Origin: Collinsella sp. AF20-14LB
Lineage (GTDB): Bacteria > Actinomycetota > Coriobacteriia > Coriobacteriales > Coriobacteriaceae
Reading direction: 5' to 3'
Assembly (NCBI RefSeq): GCF_003459505.1
Contig: NZ_QRWD01000008.1
Location: 62,001 to 126,000 of the forward strand
DNA: 64,000 nt
Under the pieces are notes generated by a model that was given only the letters and a program-made list of their open reading frames with translations, was not told where the DNA came from and searched no databases. This document shows, piece after piece, positions 52,628 to 59,527 of the stretch (positions are counted from its first letter, which is position 1; every line of letters starts with the position of its first letter). Position numbers and translations under genes: made by a program.

Positions 52628-53281
52628 ATGACCCCCGCACAGATTGAGTTCTACAAGCGCCTTGCACACGGCCTGGCGCTCCAATTTGGCCCCAACTGCG
52701 AAGTCGTCGTCCACGATCTGGAGACCGAGGACGTGGACCACTCCATCGTGGTGATCGAAAACGGCCACGTCAGCGGGCGCAAACTGGGTGACGGCCCCAG
52801 CCATATTGTGTTTGAGTCCATGCACGAGGGCACCACCGACGTGCACGACCGCGAGCCGTACCTCACCAAAACCACCGACGGCAAGCTGCTCAAGTCCTCG
52901 ACCATCTTTATCCGCAACGACGAGGGCAAGCCCGTCGGCATTTTGGGCATCAACTTTGACATTACGCTTATGAAGGCTTTTGAGCGTTCGCTCGACGCCT
53001 TTACCGGCACCGGCGGCACGGGCTATACCGAGCCCGAGCCCATTACCAAGAACATCGGTGACCTGCTCGAGGACCTGCTGCACGAGTGCGAGCAGTTTGT
53101 GGGCAAGCCCGCGGCACTTATGACCAAAGATGAGCGCATTCGCGCCATCGGCTACCTCGACCGTCGCGGCGCCTTCCTCATTTCCAAGTCGAGCGAGCGC
53201 GCCTGCGAGTTCTTTGGCATCTCCAAATACAGCTTCTATAGCTACCTCAATGAGGCCAAGGCGGCAGCAGGCGACAAGTAG
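52628..53281 (+). CDS. YheO-family transcriptional regulator
   Basis: A 217-residue regulator. Residues 1-115 are the YheO-type PAS-like sensor: EVVVHDLETEDVDHSIVVIE, TKTTDGKLLKSSTIFIRNDE and PVGILGINFDITLM. The end is the family helix-turn-helix (ERIRAIGYLDRRGAFLISKS, then ACEFFGISKYSFYSYL). Divergent from ygeX, it most likely controls the ureide/purine genes in response to a small ligand. AGGAAGG precedes the ATG. Confidence 0.82.
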   Translation: MTPAQIEFYKRLAHGLALQFGPNCEVVVHDLETEDVDHSIVVIENGHVSGRKLGDGPSHIVFESMHEGTTDVHDREPYLTKTTDGKLLKSSTIFIRNDEGKPVGILGINFDITLMKAFERSLDAFTGTGGTGYTEPEPITKNIGDLLEDLLHECEQFVGKPAALMTKDERIRAIGYLDRRGAFLISKSSERACEFFGISKYSFYSYLNEAKAAAGDK

Positions 53282-53404
53282 GCACTCACCTGGATTGCCC
53301 CTCCCCTTTTGGGCGCGAGTTCTGGAAAGCATGAATCCAAGACCGAGCCGCTTGGGAAGTTCCATATAATCGATGTCATTAGTATTTCGAAAGGGTGGAA
53401 CAGA

Positions 53405-54340
53405 ATGGCGTTGAGCAAGGCATCGTGCACCGGTCGCGGATTAATTCCGGCAATTGGTGGACATGTGCACCGCATGTTCGATGAGGGTGAAGACGACTTG
53501 TTTTCGCTGAGCCTTGACGACGTGATGGATGATCGCCCGTGGACCGCCGACGAACTCATGGGCGGCGGGGCTCGCCCGTCAAGCCCCAATCCCGCACTTG
53601 CGCCTAAGCCCGCATCTGCGCCGGCTCCTGCGCAGTCGCCTGTTTCGACGCCCGCGTCTGCGCCCACACCCACTTCGGCGCCCACGCCCACTCCCCGCCC
53701 CGCAAGCGACCCGTCCGAGACGGCGGCGTTTCTCGCTGCAGCGACGCAGAGCAAATCGCCCGACAGCACCGTTATGTACAGCGCCCGGCAGTTGCCTGTT
53801 CCTGCGGCACGCAAGCCTCCGGTCACAAGGCTCGATGAGCCCGTTGCCCATCAGGTTGCCTACGATTCCTGGGCTGCAGCCGATCTGGATGAGACCTCTA
53901 CCGGCATGCCGGCGCTCGACGTTCCAGTTAACCCGCTTTTTGCCGCCAACACGAGCGCCGCGGGCTATGAGGGCGGTGCGGCATATTCCGATTATTCCGA
54001 TGGCTATGCTGACGCCGGTCGCATCGAGACCGAGGATTATGGCACCACATCGAGCGATTATCTCAACGATCCGTACGCCGCCACGCCTGCACCGGAATAT
54101 GACCCGGAGGCCGCGTCCGCACCGGCGTATACCAAAAGCACGGGCGAAGAGCGCTTCGCCGATTATTACGCCGAGGAAAAGGCGCTGCGTTTTTCGGAAT
54201 TTCCGCAGGCAGTCAAGGTTGCCTTTATCGCCATTGTCATTGCCCTGCTCGGTGTCATTGCGTTTGAGGGATTCCGGCTGTTCTCCGGCCCCACCCAAGC
54301 GGAGTCGGAGACCCAGCAAAAAGAGAACGATGACGAGTAG
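53405..54340 (+). CDS. Pro/Ala-rich single-span membrane protein, unknown function
   Basis: A 311-residue protein. After a start MALSKASCTGRGLIPAIGGH it has a run of Ala/Pro/Ser/Thr repeats (about residues 60-105, PAPAQSPVSTPASAPTPTS kind), then a Tyr/Asp-rich middle (YSDYSDGYADAG), and one hydrophobic helix near the end (VKVAFIAIVIALLGVIAFEG) followed by a short charged tail. No enzymatic motif is visible. The helix close to the C-terminus, with most of the chain before it, suggests a tail-anchored cytoplasmic protein. The start has GGTGG about 8 nt upstream; earlier in-frame codons at 53309 have no such site. Not recognised. Confidence 0.6.
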   Translation: MALSKASCTGRGLIPAIGGHVHRMFDEGEDDLFSLSLDDVMDDRPWTADELMGGGARPSSPNPALAPKPASAPAPAQSPVSTPASAPTPTSAPTPTPRPASDPSETAAFLAAATQSKSPDSTVMYSARQLPVPAARKPPVTRLDEPVAHQVAYDSWAAADLDETSTGMPALDVPVNPLFAANTSAAGYEGGAAYSDYSDGYADAGRIETEDYGTTSSDYLNDPYAATPAPEYDPEAASAPAYTKSTGEERFADYYAEEKALRFSEFPQAVKVAFIAIVIALLGVIAFEGFRLFSGPTQAESETQQKENDDE

Positions 54341-54377
54341 CGAGGGTTAAGGGAGGGCCGGAAGAGCCGGCGGCATG

Positions 54378-55700
54378 TTACGGCTCCAAAAGCCCTGCCA
54401 TAAAGATGGGCAGATACAGCACGTCACCATCGCGGTGAAGATTACATTCCGCAAGTACCAGGGCGCGATCGATTCCGTAGCCCTTCGTCGCGAGCGCGTT
54501 GTCGAGCGCCGCATGGGACTTAAAGCTCTTGCCCGACTTGACCTCGATGGCAAGGACCTCCCCATCGAGCGTCTCCTCCACAAAATCGAGCTCGCCGACT
54601 TTTTTAGACGTAAAGTAGCGCAATCTGAATCCGTGGGCTTTGAGCTCTTGGGCAACGAAGCCCTCAAACGCCGCCCCCATGTTCATGCCAAAGGCGTCTT
54701 CCGCCTCCCCATCAAAAACGCCTTGGGCGACCCTTTTGGAATACGACGACATGAGCATTCCGGTGTCCAAGTAAAACAGCTTGAACAGATTTCGTTGCTC
54801 CCCCAATAAAAGGGGTGCCACGGGCGCCGTTACGTTATACACGGGAAGCGCGACACCCGCCTCCGATAGCCAGAGAAAATGATCTGTCACCTGCGAAAAA
54901 CGTTTGACACCGTTAATCGATGACAGTTTGAATCGCTTGTTTTTGGAGCCGGCCTCGCTGGGAATCAGATCATAGATATCGCGAATAACCAAGCGTAGCT
55001 CAGGCGGAGCGTACTTTGCGATGTCATCGCGATACAGGGCGTGAAGATCGCGGTGGATGTTTCGAACCTCGTCGACATTGCGCGTCGCCAAGAAGGAATT
55101 GACCGCGTCGGGCATGCCCCCCACCACCACATACTGATGGAACAGATTGAGCAAGCGGTCATACAGATAGCCGGGGAGCTCCTTTTCGTCCTTTAGACAA
55201 CCCCTGAGCATGTCAAACGCTCCGGCAGCAACGCCGCTTGCCCAGCAGAACTCCTCAAAGTCGAGCGGGTACATCTGGACCTGCTCGACATACCCCACCG
55301 GCAGGGAATCGATGCCCTCGAGCTCAACGCCAAGGAGCGATCCGGTAAGGATGTATCGAAAGTCGCCGCGCTGGACCAGGTATTTGATAAACGTCACTAC
55401 GTTGGGGCATCGCTGCACCTCGTCGATAACCACAACGGTCTTGTTCGCAACCATCGGCTGCGTTGCAGCAATAGACATGCGCATAAGCAGGTCATCCGCG
55501 CTTTTTGCCGCCAAAAACGAATCGCGCACGGACGCGTCGGCGATAAGGTCGAACGTCACGACATTTTCGAACGATTCGCTTGCAAAGACGTTGACCAAAT
55601 ATGACTTTCCTACCTGTCGGGCGCCCTTGACCAAAAGAGCCTTGTTAGGCGACGAGGCAAGCCAAGATTCAAACTGTGCTTTCGCTTTTCTCTGTAGCAT
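54378..55700 (-). CDS. AAA ATPase with DUF4143 domain
   Basis: A 440-residue ATPase of the DUF4143 family. Walker A is VKGARQVGKSYLVN near 24-37, Walker B VVVIDEVQRCP near 86-96, and sensor ILTGSLLGVEL. The C-terminal DUF4143 part has a DxxxPxK-like nuclease-fold signature: FEGFVAQELKAHGFRLRYFT, GELDFVEETLDGEVLAIEVKSGK. Proteins of this kind are abundant in gut bacteria and their role is unsettled. AAGGGG places the start at 55700. It follows 33-bp tandem repeats. Confidence 0.8.
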   Translation of the reverse strand: MLQRKAKAQFESWLASSPNKALLVKGARQVGKSYLVNVFASESFENVVTFDLIADASVRDSFLAAKSADDLLMRMSIAATQPMVANKTVVVIDEVQRCPNVVTFIKYLVQRGDFRYILTGSLLGVELEGIDSLPVGYVEQVQMYPLDFEEFCWASGVAAGAFDMLRGCLKDEKELPGYLYDRLLNLFHQYVVVGGMPDAVNSFLATRNVDEVRNIHRDLHALYRDDIAKYAPPELRLVIRDIYDLIPSEAGSKNKRFKLSSINGVKRFSQVTDHFLWLSEAGVALPVYNVTAPVAPLLLGEQRNLFKLFYLDTGMLMSSYSKRVAQGVFDGEAEDAFGMNMGAAFEGFVAQELKAHGFRLRYFTSKKVGELDFVEETLDGEVLAIEVKSGKSFKSHAALDNALATKGYGIDRALVLAECNLHRDGDVLYLPIFMAGLLEP

Positions 55701-55737
55701 AAGCGTACCCCTTATTACGTGCTGTTTTAGCACTAGG

Positions 55738-55860
55738 ATACACTTTTCCGTGGTTGCTAGATGCTCATTTCGACACTTTTTCGAGATTTTGAAGTGTGTA
55801 TTACGACACTTTTCCGTACTTTTACACGGGATATTTCGACACTTTTTCGGATTTAAGCCT
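55738..55860. repeat. 33-bp tandem repeats upstream of the DUF4143 ATPase
   Basis: Units start at 55738, 55771, 55804 and 55837, exactly 33 bp apart. The core is CGACACTTTT(T/C)CG with ATTT before it; the first unit is degenerate (ATACACTTTTCCG) and the last is cut after about 15 bp. They lie 38-160 bp before the ATPase start codon, in what must be its promoter region. Confidence 0.8.
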
Positions 55861-55874
55861 AACAGCAGCCGGCG

Positions 55875-55920
55875 AAATCAAGCGCCGTCTGCACATCATT
55901 TCGCAGGCGGCGCTTGATTT
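55875..55920. repeat. 18-bp inverted repeat
   Basis: AAATCAAGCGCCGTCTGC (55875-55892) and GCAGGCGGCGCTTGATTT (55903-55920) pair at 17 of 18 positions, the odd one being G-U. It separates the ATPase promoter from the plus-strand gene at 56069. Confidence 0.7.
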
Positions 55921-56068
55921 GTGTCCGCGCGCGCTGATAGACTCCATCGTGCCAGCAAGGAGCGGGCGCGTTTTATCCAGAGTCGGGGTAGAGAGTTGGC
56001 TCCACGATCCCGACGCCAACCGGCCAAGAGGCACGGTGGCCCTGCCAACACCGATGAAAGGAGTCCGT

Positions 56069-56491
56069 ATGGACAATTTCTCTGTGCGCAGCGAGCGCAA
56101 CTTCCACAACCTGGCAGCCAAGCCAAAACGAATGCATCCACTGGACAAGCCGAGCGGCTATGCCTCGGCCATGGTCAAGAGCAGTCTCCCCCACCAGATG
56201 CGCTTTACCGTGCAGGTGCTCGAGGAAGAGCTCTGCACCGCCGGCGACCCGCACGTACTGCAGATCAAGCTGCTTGGAGACAACTCGCGCGAGCCGTCGA
56301 GTTGGGAGTTATTTGCTGATGGCGCATGCGTTGCGGACGGATCCGGCGCCTTTGCCCGCGAGTGTTTCTGCGAGGGAGCCGAGGTGTTCCTGAACCTGTG
56401 CCGCGACGCCGTGCGCGCGGCCGAGCTGCGCCAGTGGAGTCAAAGGGAGTACGAGCTACTGAGTGCCGCGCGCGGAATTGCAGGGGTGTAG
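56069..56491 (+). CDS. Hypothetical protein, 140 residues
   Basis: MDNFSVRSERNFHNLAAKPK begins a protein whose middle has alternating beta-like residues (MRFTVQVLEEELCT, HVLQIKLLGDN) and whose end is helical (AEVFLNLCRDAVRAAELRQW). No signal peptide, membrane span or known motif is visible. AAAGGAG lies 8 nt before the ATG. It is alone on its strand, between the ATPase and a convergent exonuclease gene. I do not recognise the family. Confidence 0.55.
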   Translation: MDNFSVRSERNFHNLAAKPKRMHPLDKPSGYASAMVKSSLPHQMRFTVQVLEEELCTAGDPHVLQIKLLGDNSREPSSWELFADGACVADGSGAFARECFCEGAEVFLNLCRDAVRAAELRQWSQREYELLSAARGIAGV

Positions 56492-56601
56492 GCAGACAGA
56501 CCAGACAGCTCGTCATACTGGTTGACGCTTCGATTCAAACAGCAGGGCGAAGTCGCGCTTACAATCCCGCCATGCCAAACCGAATGGCGTTCTCAAAAGG
56601 T

Positions 56602-57336
56602 CTACCTCCCCTCCGCCTTCAGCTTTAGCAGCAGGTCGCCCAGCTCGGGGCACTTGCTGGAAAGGCGCGTCTGAGCTCGCTCGCCCATCCCCCACCGTTG
56701 ACGGACCTCCTGGGCGCGCGGGCTCACGCGGTAGTCCCCGTCCATCATCTGCTTGAGCAGCTTGGCGGTCACGCGCGCATCGGCTAGGGCGCTGTGGGCG
56801 TGACCCGTCGACTCGTCGAACTCGATGCCAAACCACGTCGCTGCGTCACTCAAAGAGACGCACCCGTGGCTGCTCATGTCCATGATCGAGGTGTAAAACG
56901 CCTGCAGGTCGGCCCAGTCCGTAGGAAATGCGGAAAGATCGATGTGCTTTGCTTGGCACTCGATCAAAAGCTGTCGACGATCCGCCCCGCTCCAACAGAC
57001 CACCTGGGCGGAGTGGCGCCCGATCAAATCGCTGAGCCTTTTGATCACCATGTAGAGCGGATCGGCCATCGCGGTGCCCACGGCCGATATCCCTGTGAGC
57101 TCGCGGACGGGGAACGCAACGCCTTCGGTAAATTCCGTCTGTACAAACTGCGAGAACTCGCCCATAACGTTGCCGTGGTAATCGAGCTTGACGGCGCCGG
57201 CCTCGATAATCTCATTGCACAGTCCACGGCGCTGACGCTGCTTTGGCACCGGCGCAAACTCAAAGTCCAGCACGATCTGGCGCGCAAAGTTCGTCGTATC
57301 GATAGCCGAGACACCCGGCATCTTTTCAGCTGACAC
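56602..57336 (-). CDS. DEDDh 3'-5' exonuclease (DnaQ-like)
   Basis: A 244-residue RNase T/DnaQ superfamily protein. The ExoI motif is IVLDFEFAP with D24 and E26; ExoII is around WSGADRRQL; ExoIII has GHAHSALADARV near 177-189 with the catalytic His and Asp. This is the order seen in KapD/ERI-like exonucleases. Substrate RNA or DNA is undetermined. The start is GTG at 57336 with GAAAGG upstream; the C-terminal 45 residues are not part of the fold. It is monocistronic. Confidence 0.72.
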   Translation of the reverse strand: MSAEKMPGVSAIDTTNFARQIVLDFEFAPVPKQRQRRGLCNEIIEAGAVKLDYHGNVMGEFSQFVQTEFTEGVAFPVRELTGISAVGTAMADPLYMVIKRLSDLIGRHSAQVVCWSGADRRQLLIECQAKHIDLSAFPTDWADLQAFYTSIMDMSSHGCVSLSDAATWFGIEFDESTGHAHSALADARVTAKLLKQMMDGDYRVSPRAQEVRQRWGMGERAQTRLSSKCPELGDLLLKLKAEGR

Positions 57337-57419
57337 GGTTAGGGCCTTTCTCCGCCAACTGCCGCTTGCTACATAAACGGCTACATTGCCGTAAGGATAG
57401 GCGCCTGTGCGGACATGAA

Positions 57420-57545
57420 ATGACCGATCTGATTGATTTCGTGAAGCTCCTGACCGCTTTGGTCTCGCTCCTCACGGCGCTTATCGGGCTTACCGAGGCA
57501 CTCAAGCAGCGTGCGAAGCATAAAAAGAGGGATCGACGCCGCTAA
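57420..57545 (+). CDS. Candidate 41-residue membrane peptide
   Basis: MTDLIDFVKLLTALVSLLTA continues as a hydrophobic helix (residues 4-27) and ends in a strongly basic tail (KQRAKHKKRDRRR). The pattern is like type I toxins or small holin-like peptides. No good ribosome-binding site is visible and no antisense RNA gene can be identified, so reality of the gene is not certain. Confidence 0.35.
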   Translation: MTDLIDFVKLLTALVSLLTALIGLTEALKQRAKHKKRDRRR

Positions 57546-57696
57546 GGCATTGACCCCTTAAACTAAGTAACGGCGCTGCCCAGCTCTTCACCACTTGGGC
57601 TGCCGTCGACTTTATTCTACCCACGGACGCCAGGTCTAACAAATGGTTTTTCGGTAACGAAATCTCGGCGCCCGCTGCGGTGCCATTGGGGATTAT

Positions 57697-57960
57697 GGGA
57701 TGCGCTTTCCGCTCGAGGCCTCAACCGGAAACGGCATCCCGGTCTGAAGGTCAAATCCGGGGAGCAGCTTCCGCCTGAAGACCGATTCGGAAAGGGTATC
57801 CCGTTCTGGAGCCAAAAACTGGGTCGTAGTTTCCGCCAAGCATGCCATCCGGAAAGCGCGTCCCGTTCTGAGCCTGAATTCTGGGATGAACTTTCCACTG
57901 AAGCATCTACTGGAAAATGTATCCCGTTCCGAGGCTTAATTCTGGGATGCACTTTCCGCG
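57697..57960. repeat. Hairpin array 1: four and a third units of about 62 bp
   Basis: Units start at 57697, 57760, 57821, 57883 and 57944. Each has an arm of the type GGGATGnnCTTTCCG, a 13-15-nt loop and the arm CGGAAAGnGnATCCC, then the linker (G)TTCTGAGC-N6-TTCT. The arms vary between units, mostly in a paired manner. The array occupies most of the 640-bp gene-free stretch before 58184; the remainder (57546-57696, 57961-58183) holds no recognised gene. Confidence 0.75.
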
Positions 57961-58183
57961 GAGAGACTACCATTTTTCTAAAAAGTACACGTCCTGAAAC
58001 TTACCCAGTCTTCATAACTCGCTACCGTTCACGGTCGCCGATTACCGCCCACCGATTCGGATGTAAAAAAGTCGCCGAAAACAGGCCATCTACCTGCATG
58101 GTTAGATTTTGGTCAGCTTTTGGTCAGCTGAGCGGCAAGTTGCGGCTGATACGTTTTTGCTACCCAAAAGGAGGCGGTAGCTC

Positions 58184-59182
58184 ATGACCCATTGCAATGA
58201 CCAACTCATCGACCAGCTGCTCACTCAAGCCGAACAAGAGGGGCGCTGTCTGATTCCCCCGAGCACGGCAATCCGCAAAGCGCTCCTTCGGCGCACCGGC
58301 GGCACGGTTGTCTCGCCCATGCCGGGGCTGTTTGCGCGAAAAACGCGCTGGGATGGACTCAACCGGGCGCAGCGTCATTGCGAGATTATTCGCGCCCTTG
58401 CGATCATCCACCCTGATTGGACGTTCTGCTCGTTTTCGGCCGCCTGTCTGCTGGGGCTCGAGGTCTCGTGGCGGCACCTGAACGTTGTGCATGTCTGCAG
58501 CTCGACAAAGCCGTCGGCTCGTCCGGGCGCGCATATTCAGCGGCACCAGATTGAGCCGGCGGGAGCAATCCGTCTATCCGGCATATCGGTAACGCCGCCC
58601 ATCCAAACGGTTACAGATTGCCTGTTGCAGACCGGTTTTGCCGACGGCATGCCCATTGCCGATTCGGCGATCTCAAAGCTTGGTCTAACGCGAGAGCAGC
58701 TGATGGAGGACGTCGAGCAACGAGCGACTGCCCGCAATGGTCGCGCGATTCGCACCGCCCTCACAACGATTCGATATGCCGACGCCCGCGCCGAGAGCGG
58801 CGGGGAATCGGTCGCCCGAGCCGTCATGATCGAGACGGGCTTTGCGCCCGACTGGCTTCAATACGAGCTGACGGACCCCTTCGATTCGGCCAAGCCCATA
58901 CGAACGGACTTTGCCTGGGAGCGCCAGGCGCGGGAACTCACGCTGGGCGAGCTCGACGGGCTCATCAAATATACCGACCAGACCATGCTGGCCGGACGCA
59001 CCACCGCCGAGGCGCTCGTTGCCGAACGACAGCGCGAGGCGCACCTATCGCTTTACGGTCATCCCTTGCTGCGCTTTACCATGAACGAAGTCCGTTCGGC
59101 AGGCATGCTCGCGAAAAAGCTGCAGACGGCAGGCATCCGGCAGACCGCGCTGCCGTCGTGGCTCAACGATATTGAGCTGTAG
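58184..59182 (+). CDS. AbiEi/DUF559-like protein
   Basis: A 332-residue protein. The N-terminal part looks like a winged-helix of the AbiEi kind (AIRKALLRRTGGTVVSPMPG and WTFCSFSAACLLGLEV). The C-terminal 120 residues resemble DUF559/Vsr-like endonuclease folds of actinobacterial AbiEi proteins: ESGGESVARAVMIETGF, IRTDFAWE, ELDGLIKYTD. The acidic residues in RTDFAW and ELDG-x3-K fit a PD-(D/E)xK core. No toxin partner (AbiEii) is next to it. AAAGGAGG lies 10 nt before the ATG. It sits between two hairpin arrays. Function in defence is inference. Confidence 0.55.
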   Translation: MTHCNDQLIDQLLTQAEQEGRCLIPPSTAIRKALLRRTGGTVVSPMPGLFARKTRWDGLNRAQRHCEIIRALAIIHPDWTFCSFSAACLLGLEVSWRHLNVVHVCSSTKPSARPGAHIQRHQIEPAGAIRLSGISVTPPIQTVTDCLLQTGFADGMPIADSAISKLGLTREQLMEDVEQRATARNGRAIRTALTTIRYADARAESGGESVARAVMIETGFAPDWLQYELTDPFDSAKPIRTDFAWERQARELTLGELDGLIKYTDQTMLAGRTTAEALVAERQREAHLSLYGHPLLRFTMNEVRSAGMLAKKLQTAGIRQTALPSWLNDIEL

Positions 59183-59218
59183 GGGCTACTGAGCTTATGC
59201 CCGCCTGCCTACCAAACC

Positions 59219-59420
59219 GGGACACACTTTCCAGTTGAAGCTCCAACCGGAAAGTGTGTCCCACTCTGGAGCCGAATTCCGGGATGCGCTTTCCGCCAGA
59301 GGCTCTACCGGAAAGCGCATCCCATTCTGAGCATCGATTCTGGGATGTAATTTCCGCCGAGGGCTCCAAGGGGAAAGCGCGTCCCGTTCTGAGCGCTCAT
59401 TCCGGGACACAGTTTCCGCT
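59219..59420. repeat. Hairpin array 2: three and a third units of about 62 bp
   Basis: Units start at 59219, 59281, 59342 and 59404. GGGACACACTTTCC/GGAAAGTGTGTCCC (14 bp, perfect) and GGGATGCGCTTTCCG/CGGAAAGCGCATCCC (15 bp, perfect) have different but self-complementary arms; the third unit is imperfect and the fourth is a half. Orientation and linker (TTCTGAGC) are those of array 1. Confidence 0.8.
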
Positions 59421-59421
59421 T

Positions 59422-59458
59422 CAAACAAAAGGCCCCGGCTCGCGATGGAGCCGGGGCC
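59422..59458 (-). terminator. Terminator of the xanthine dehydrogenase operon
   Basis: GGCCCCGGCTC pairs perfectly with GAGCCGGGGCC, followed on the minus strand by TTTTGTTTG. It lies 70 bp beyond the dehydrogenase stop; a second stem (ACAGCC/GGCTGT) is in between. Confidence 0.85.
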
Positions 59459-59527
59459 AAAGATGCAGCATATGCAGTTGGTGTTGAGCGCGAACAGCCC
59501 GTCAGTAATGGCTGTCCGCGCCCTACT

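Noticed and set aside
54378..55700. DUF4143 ATPase as a defence gene partnered with the 140-residue plus-strand gene
   Set aside because: The two are divergent with a repeat block and strong hairpin between them, and nothing in either sequence links them.
55738..55860. CRISPR array or coding repeats at the 33-bp period
   Set aside because: Conserved cores are only about 13 bp and the fill is too short for spacers; neither strand has a start with ribosome-binding site for a repeat protein.
57697..59420. CRISPR arrays
   Set aside because: The units repeat every 62 bp, but there are no unique spacers between constant repeats; instead the whole unit is a hairpin plus linker, and no cas genes are near.
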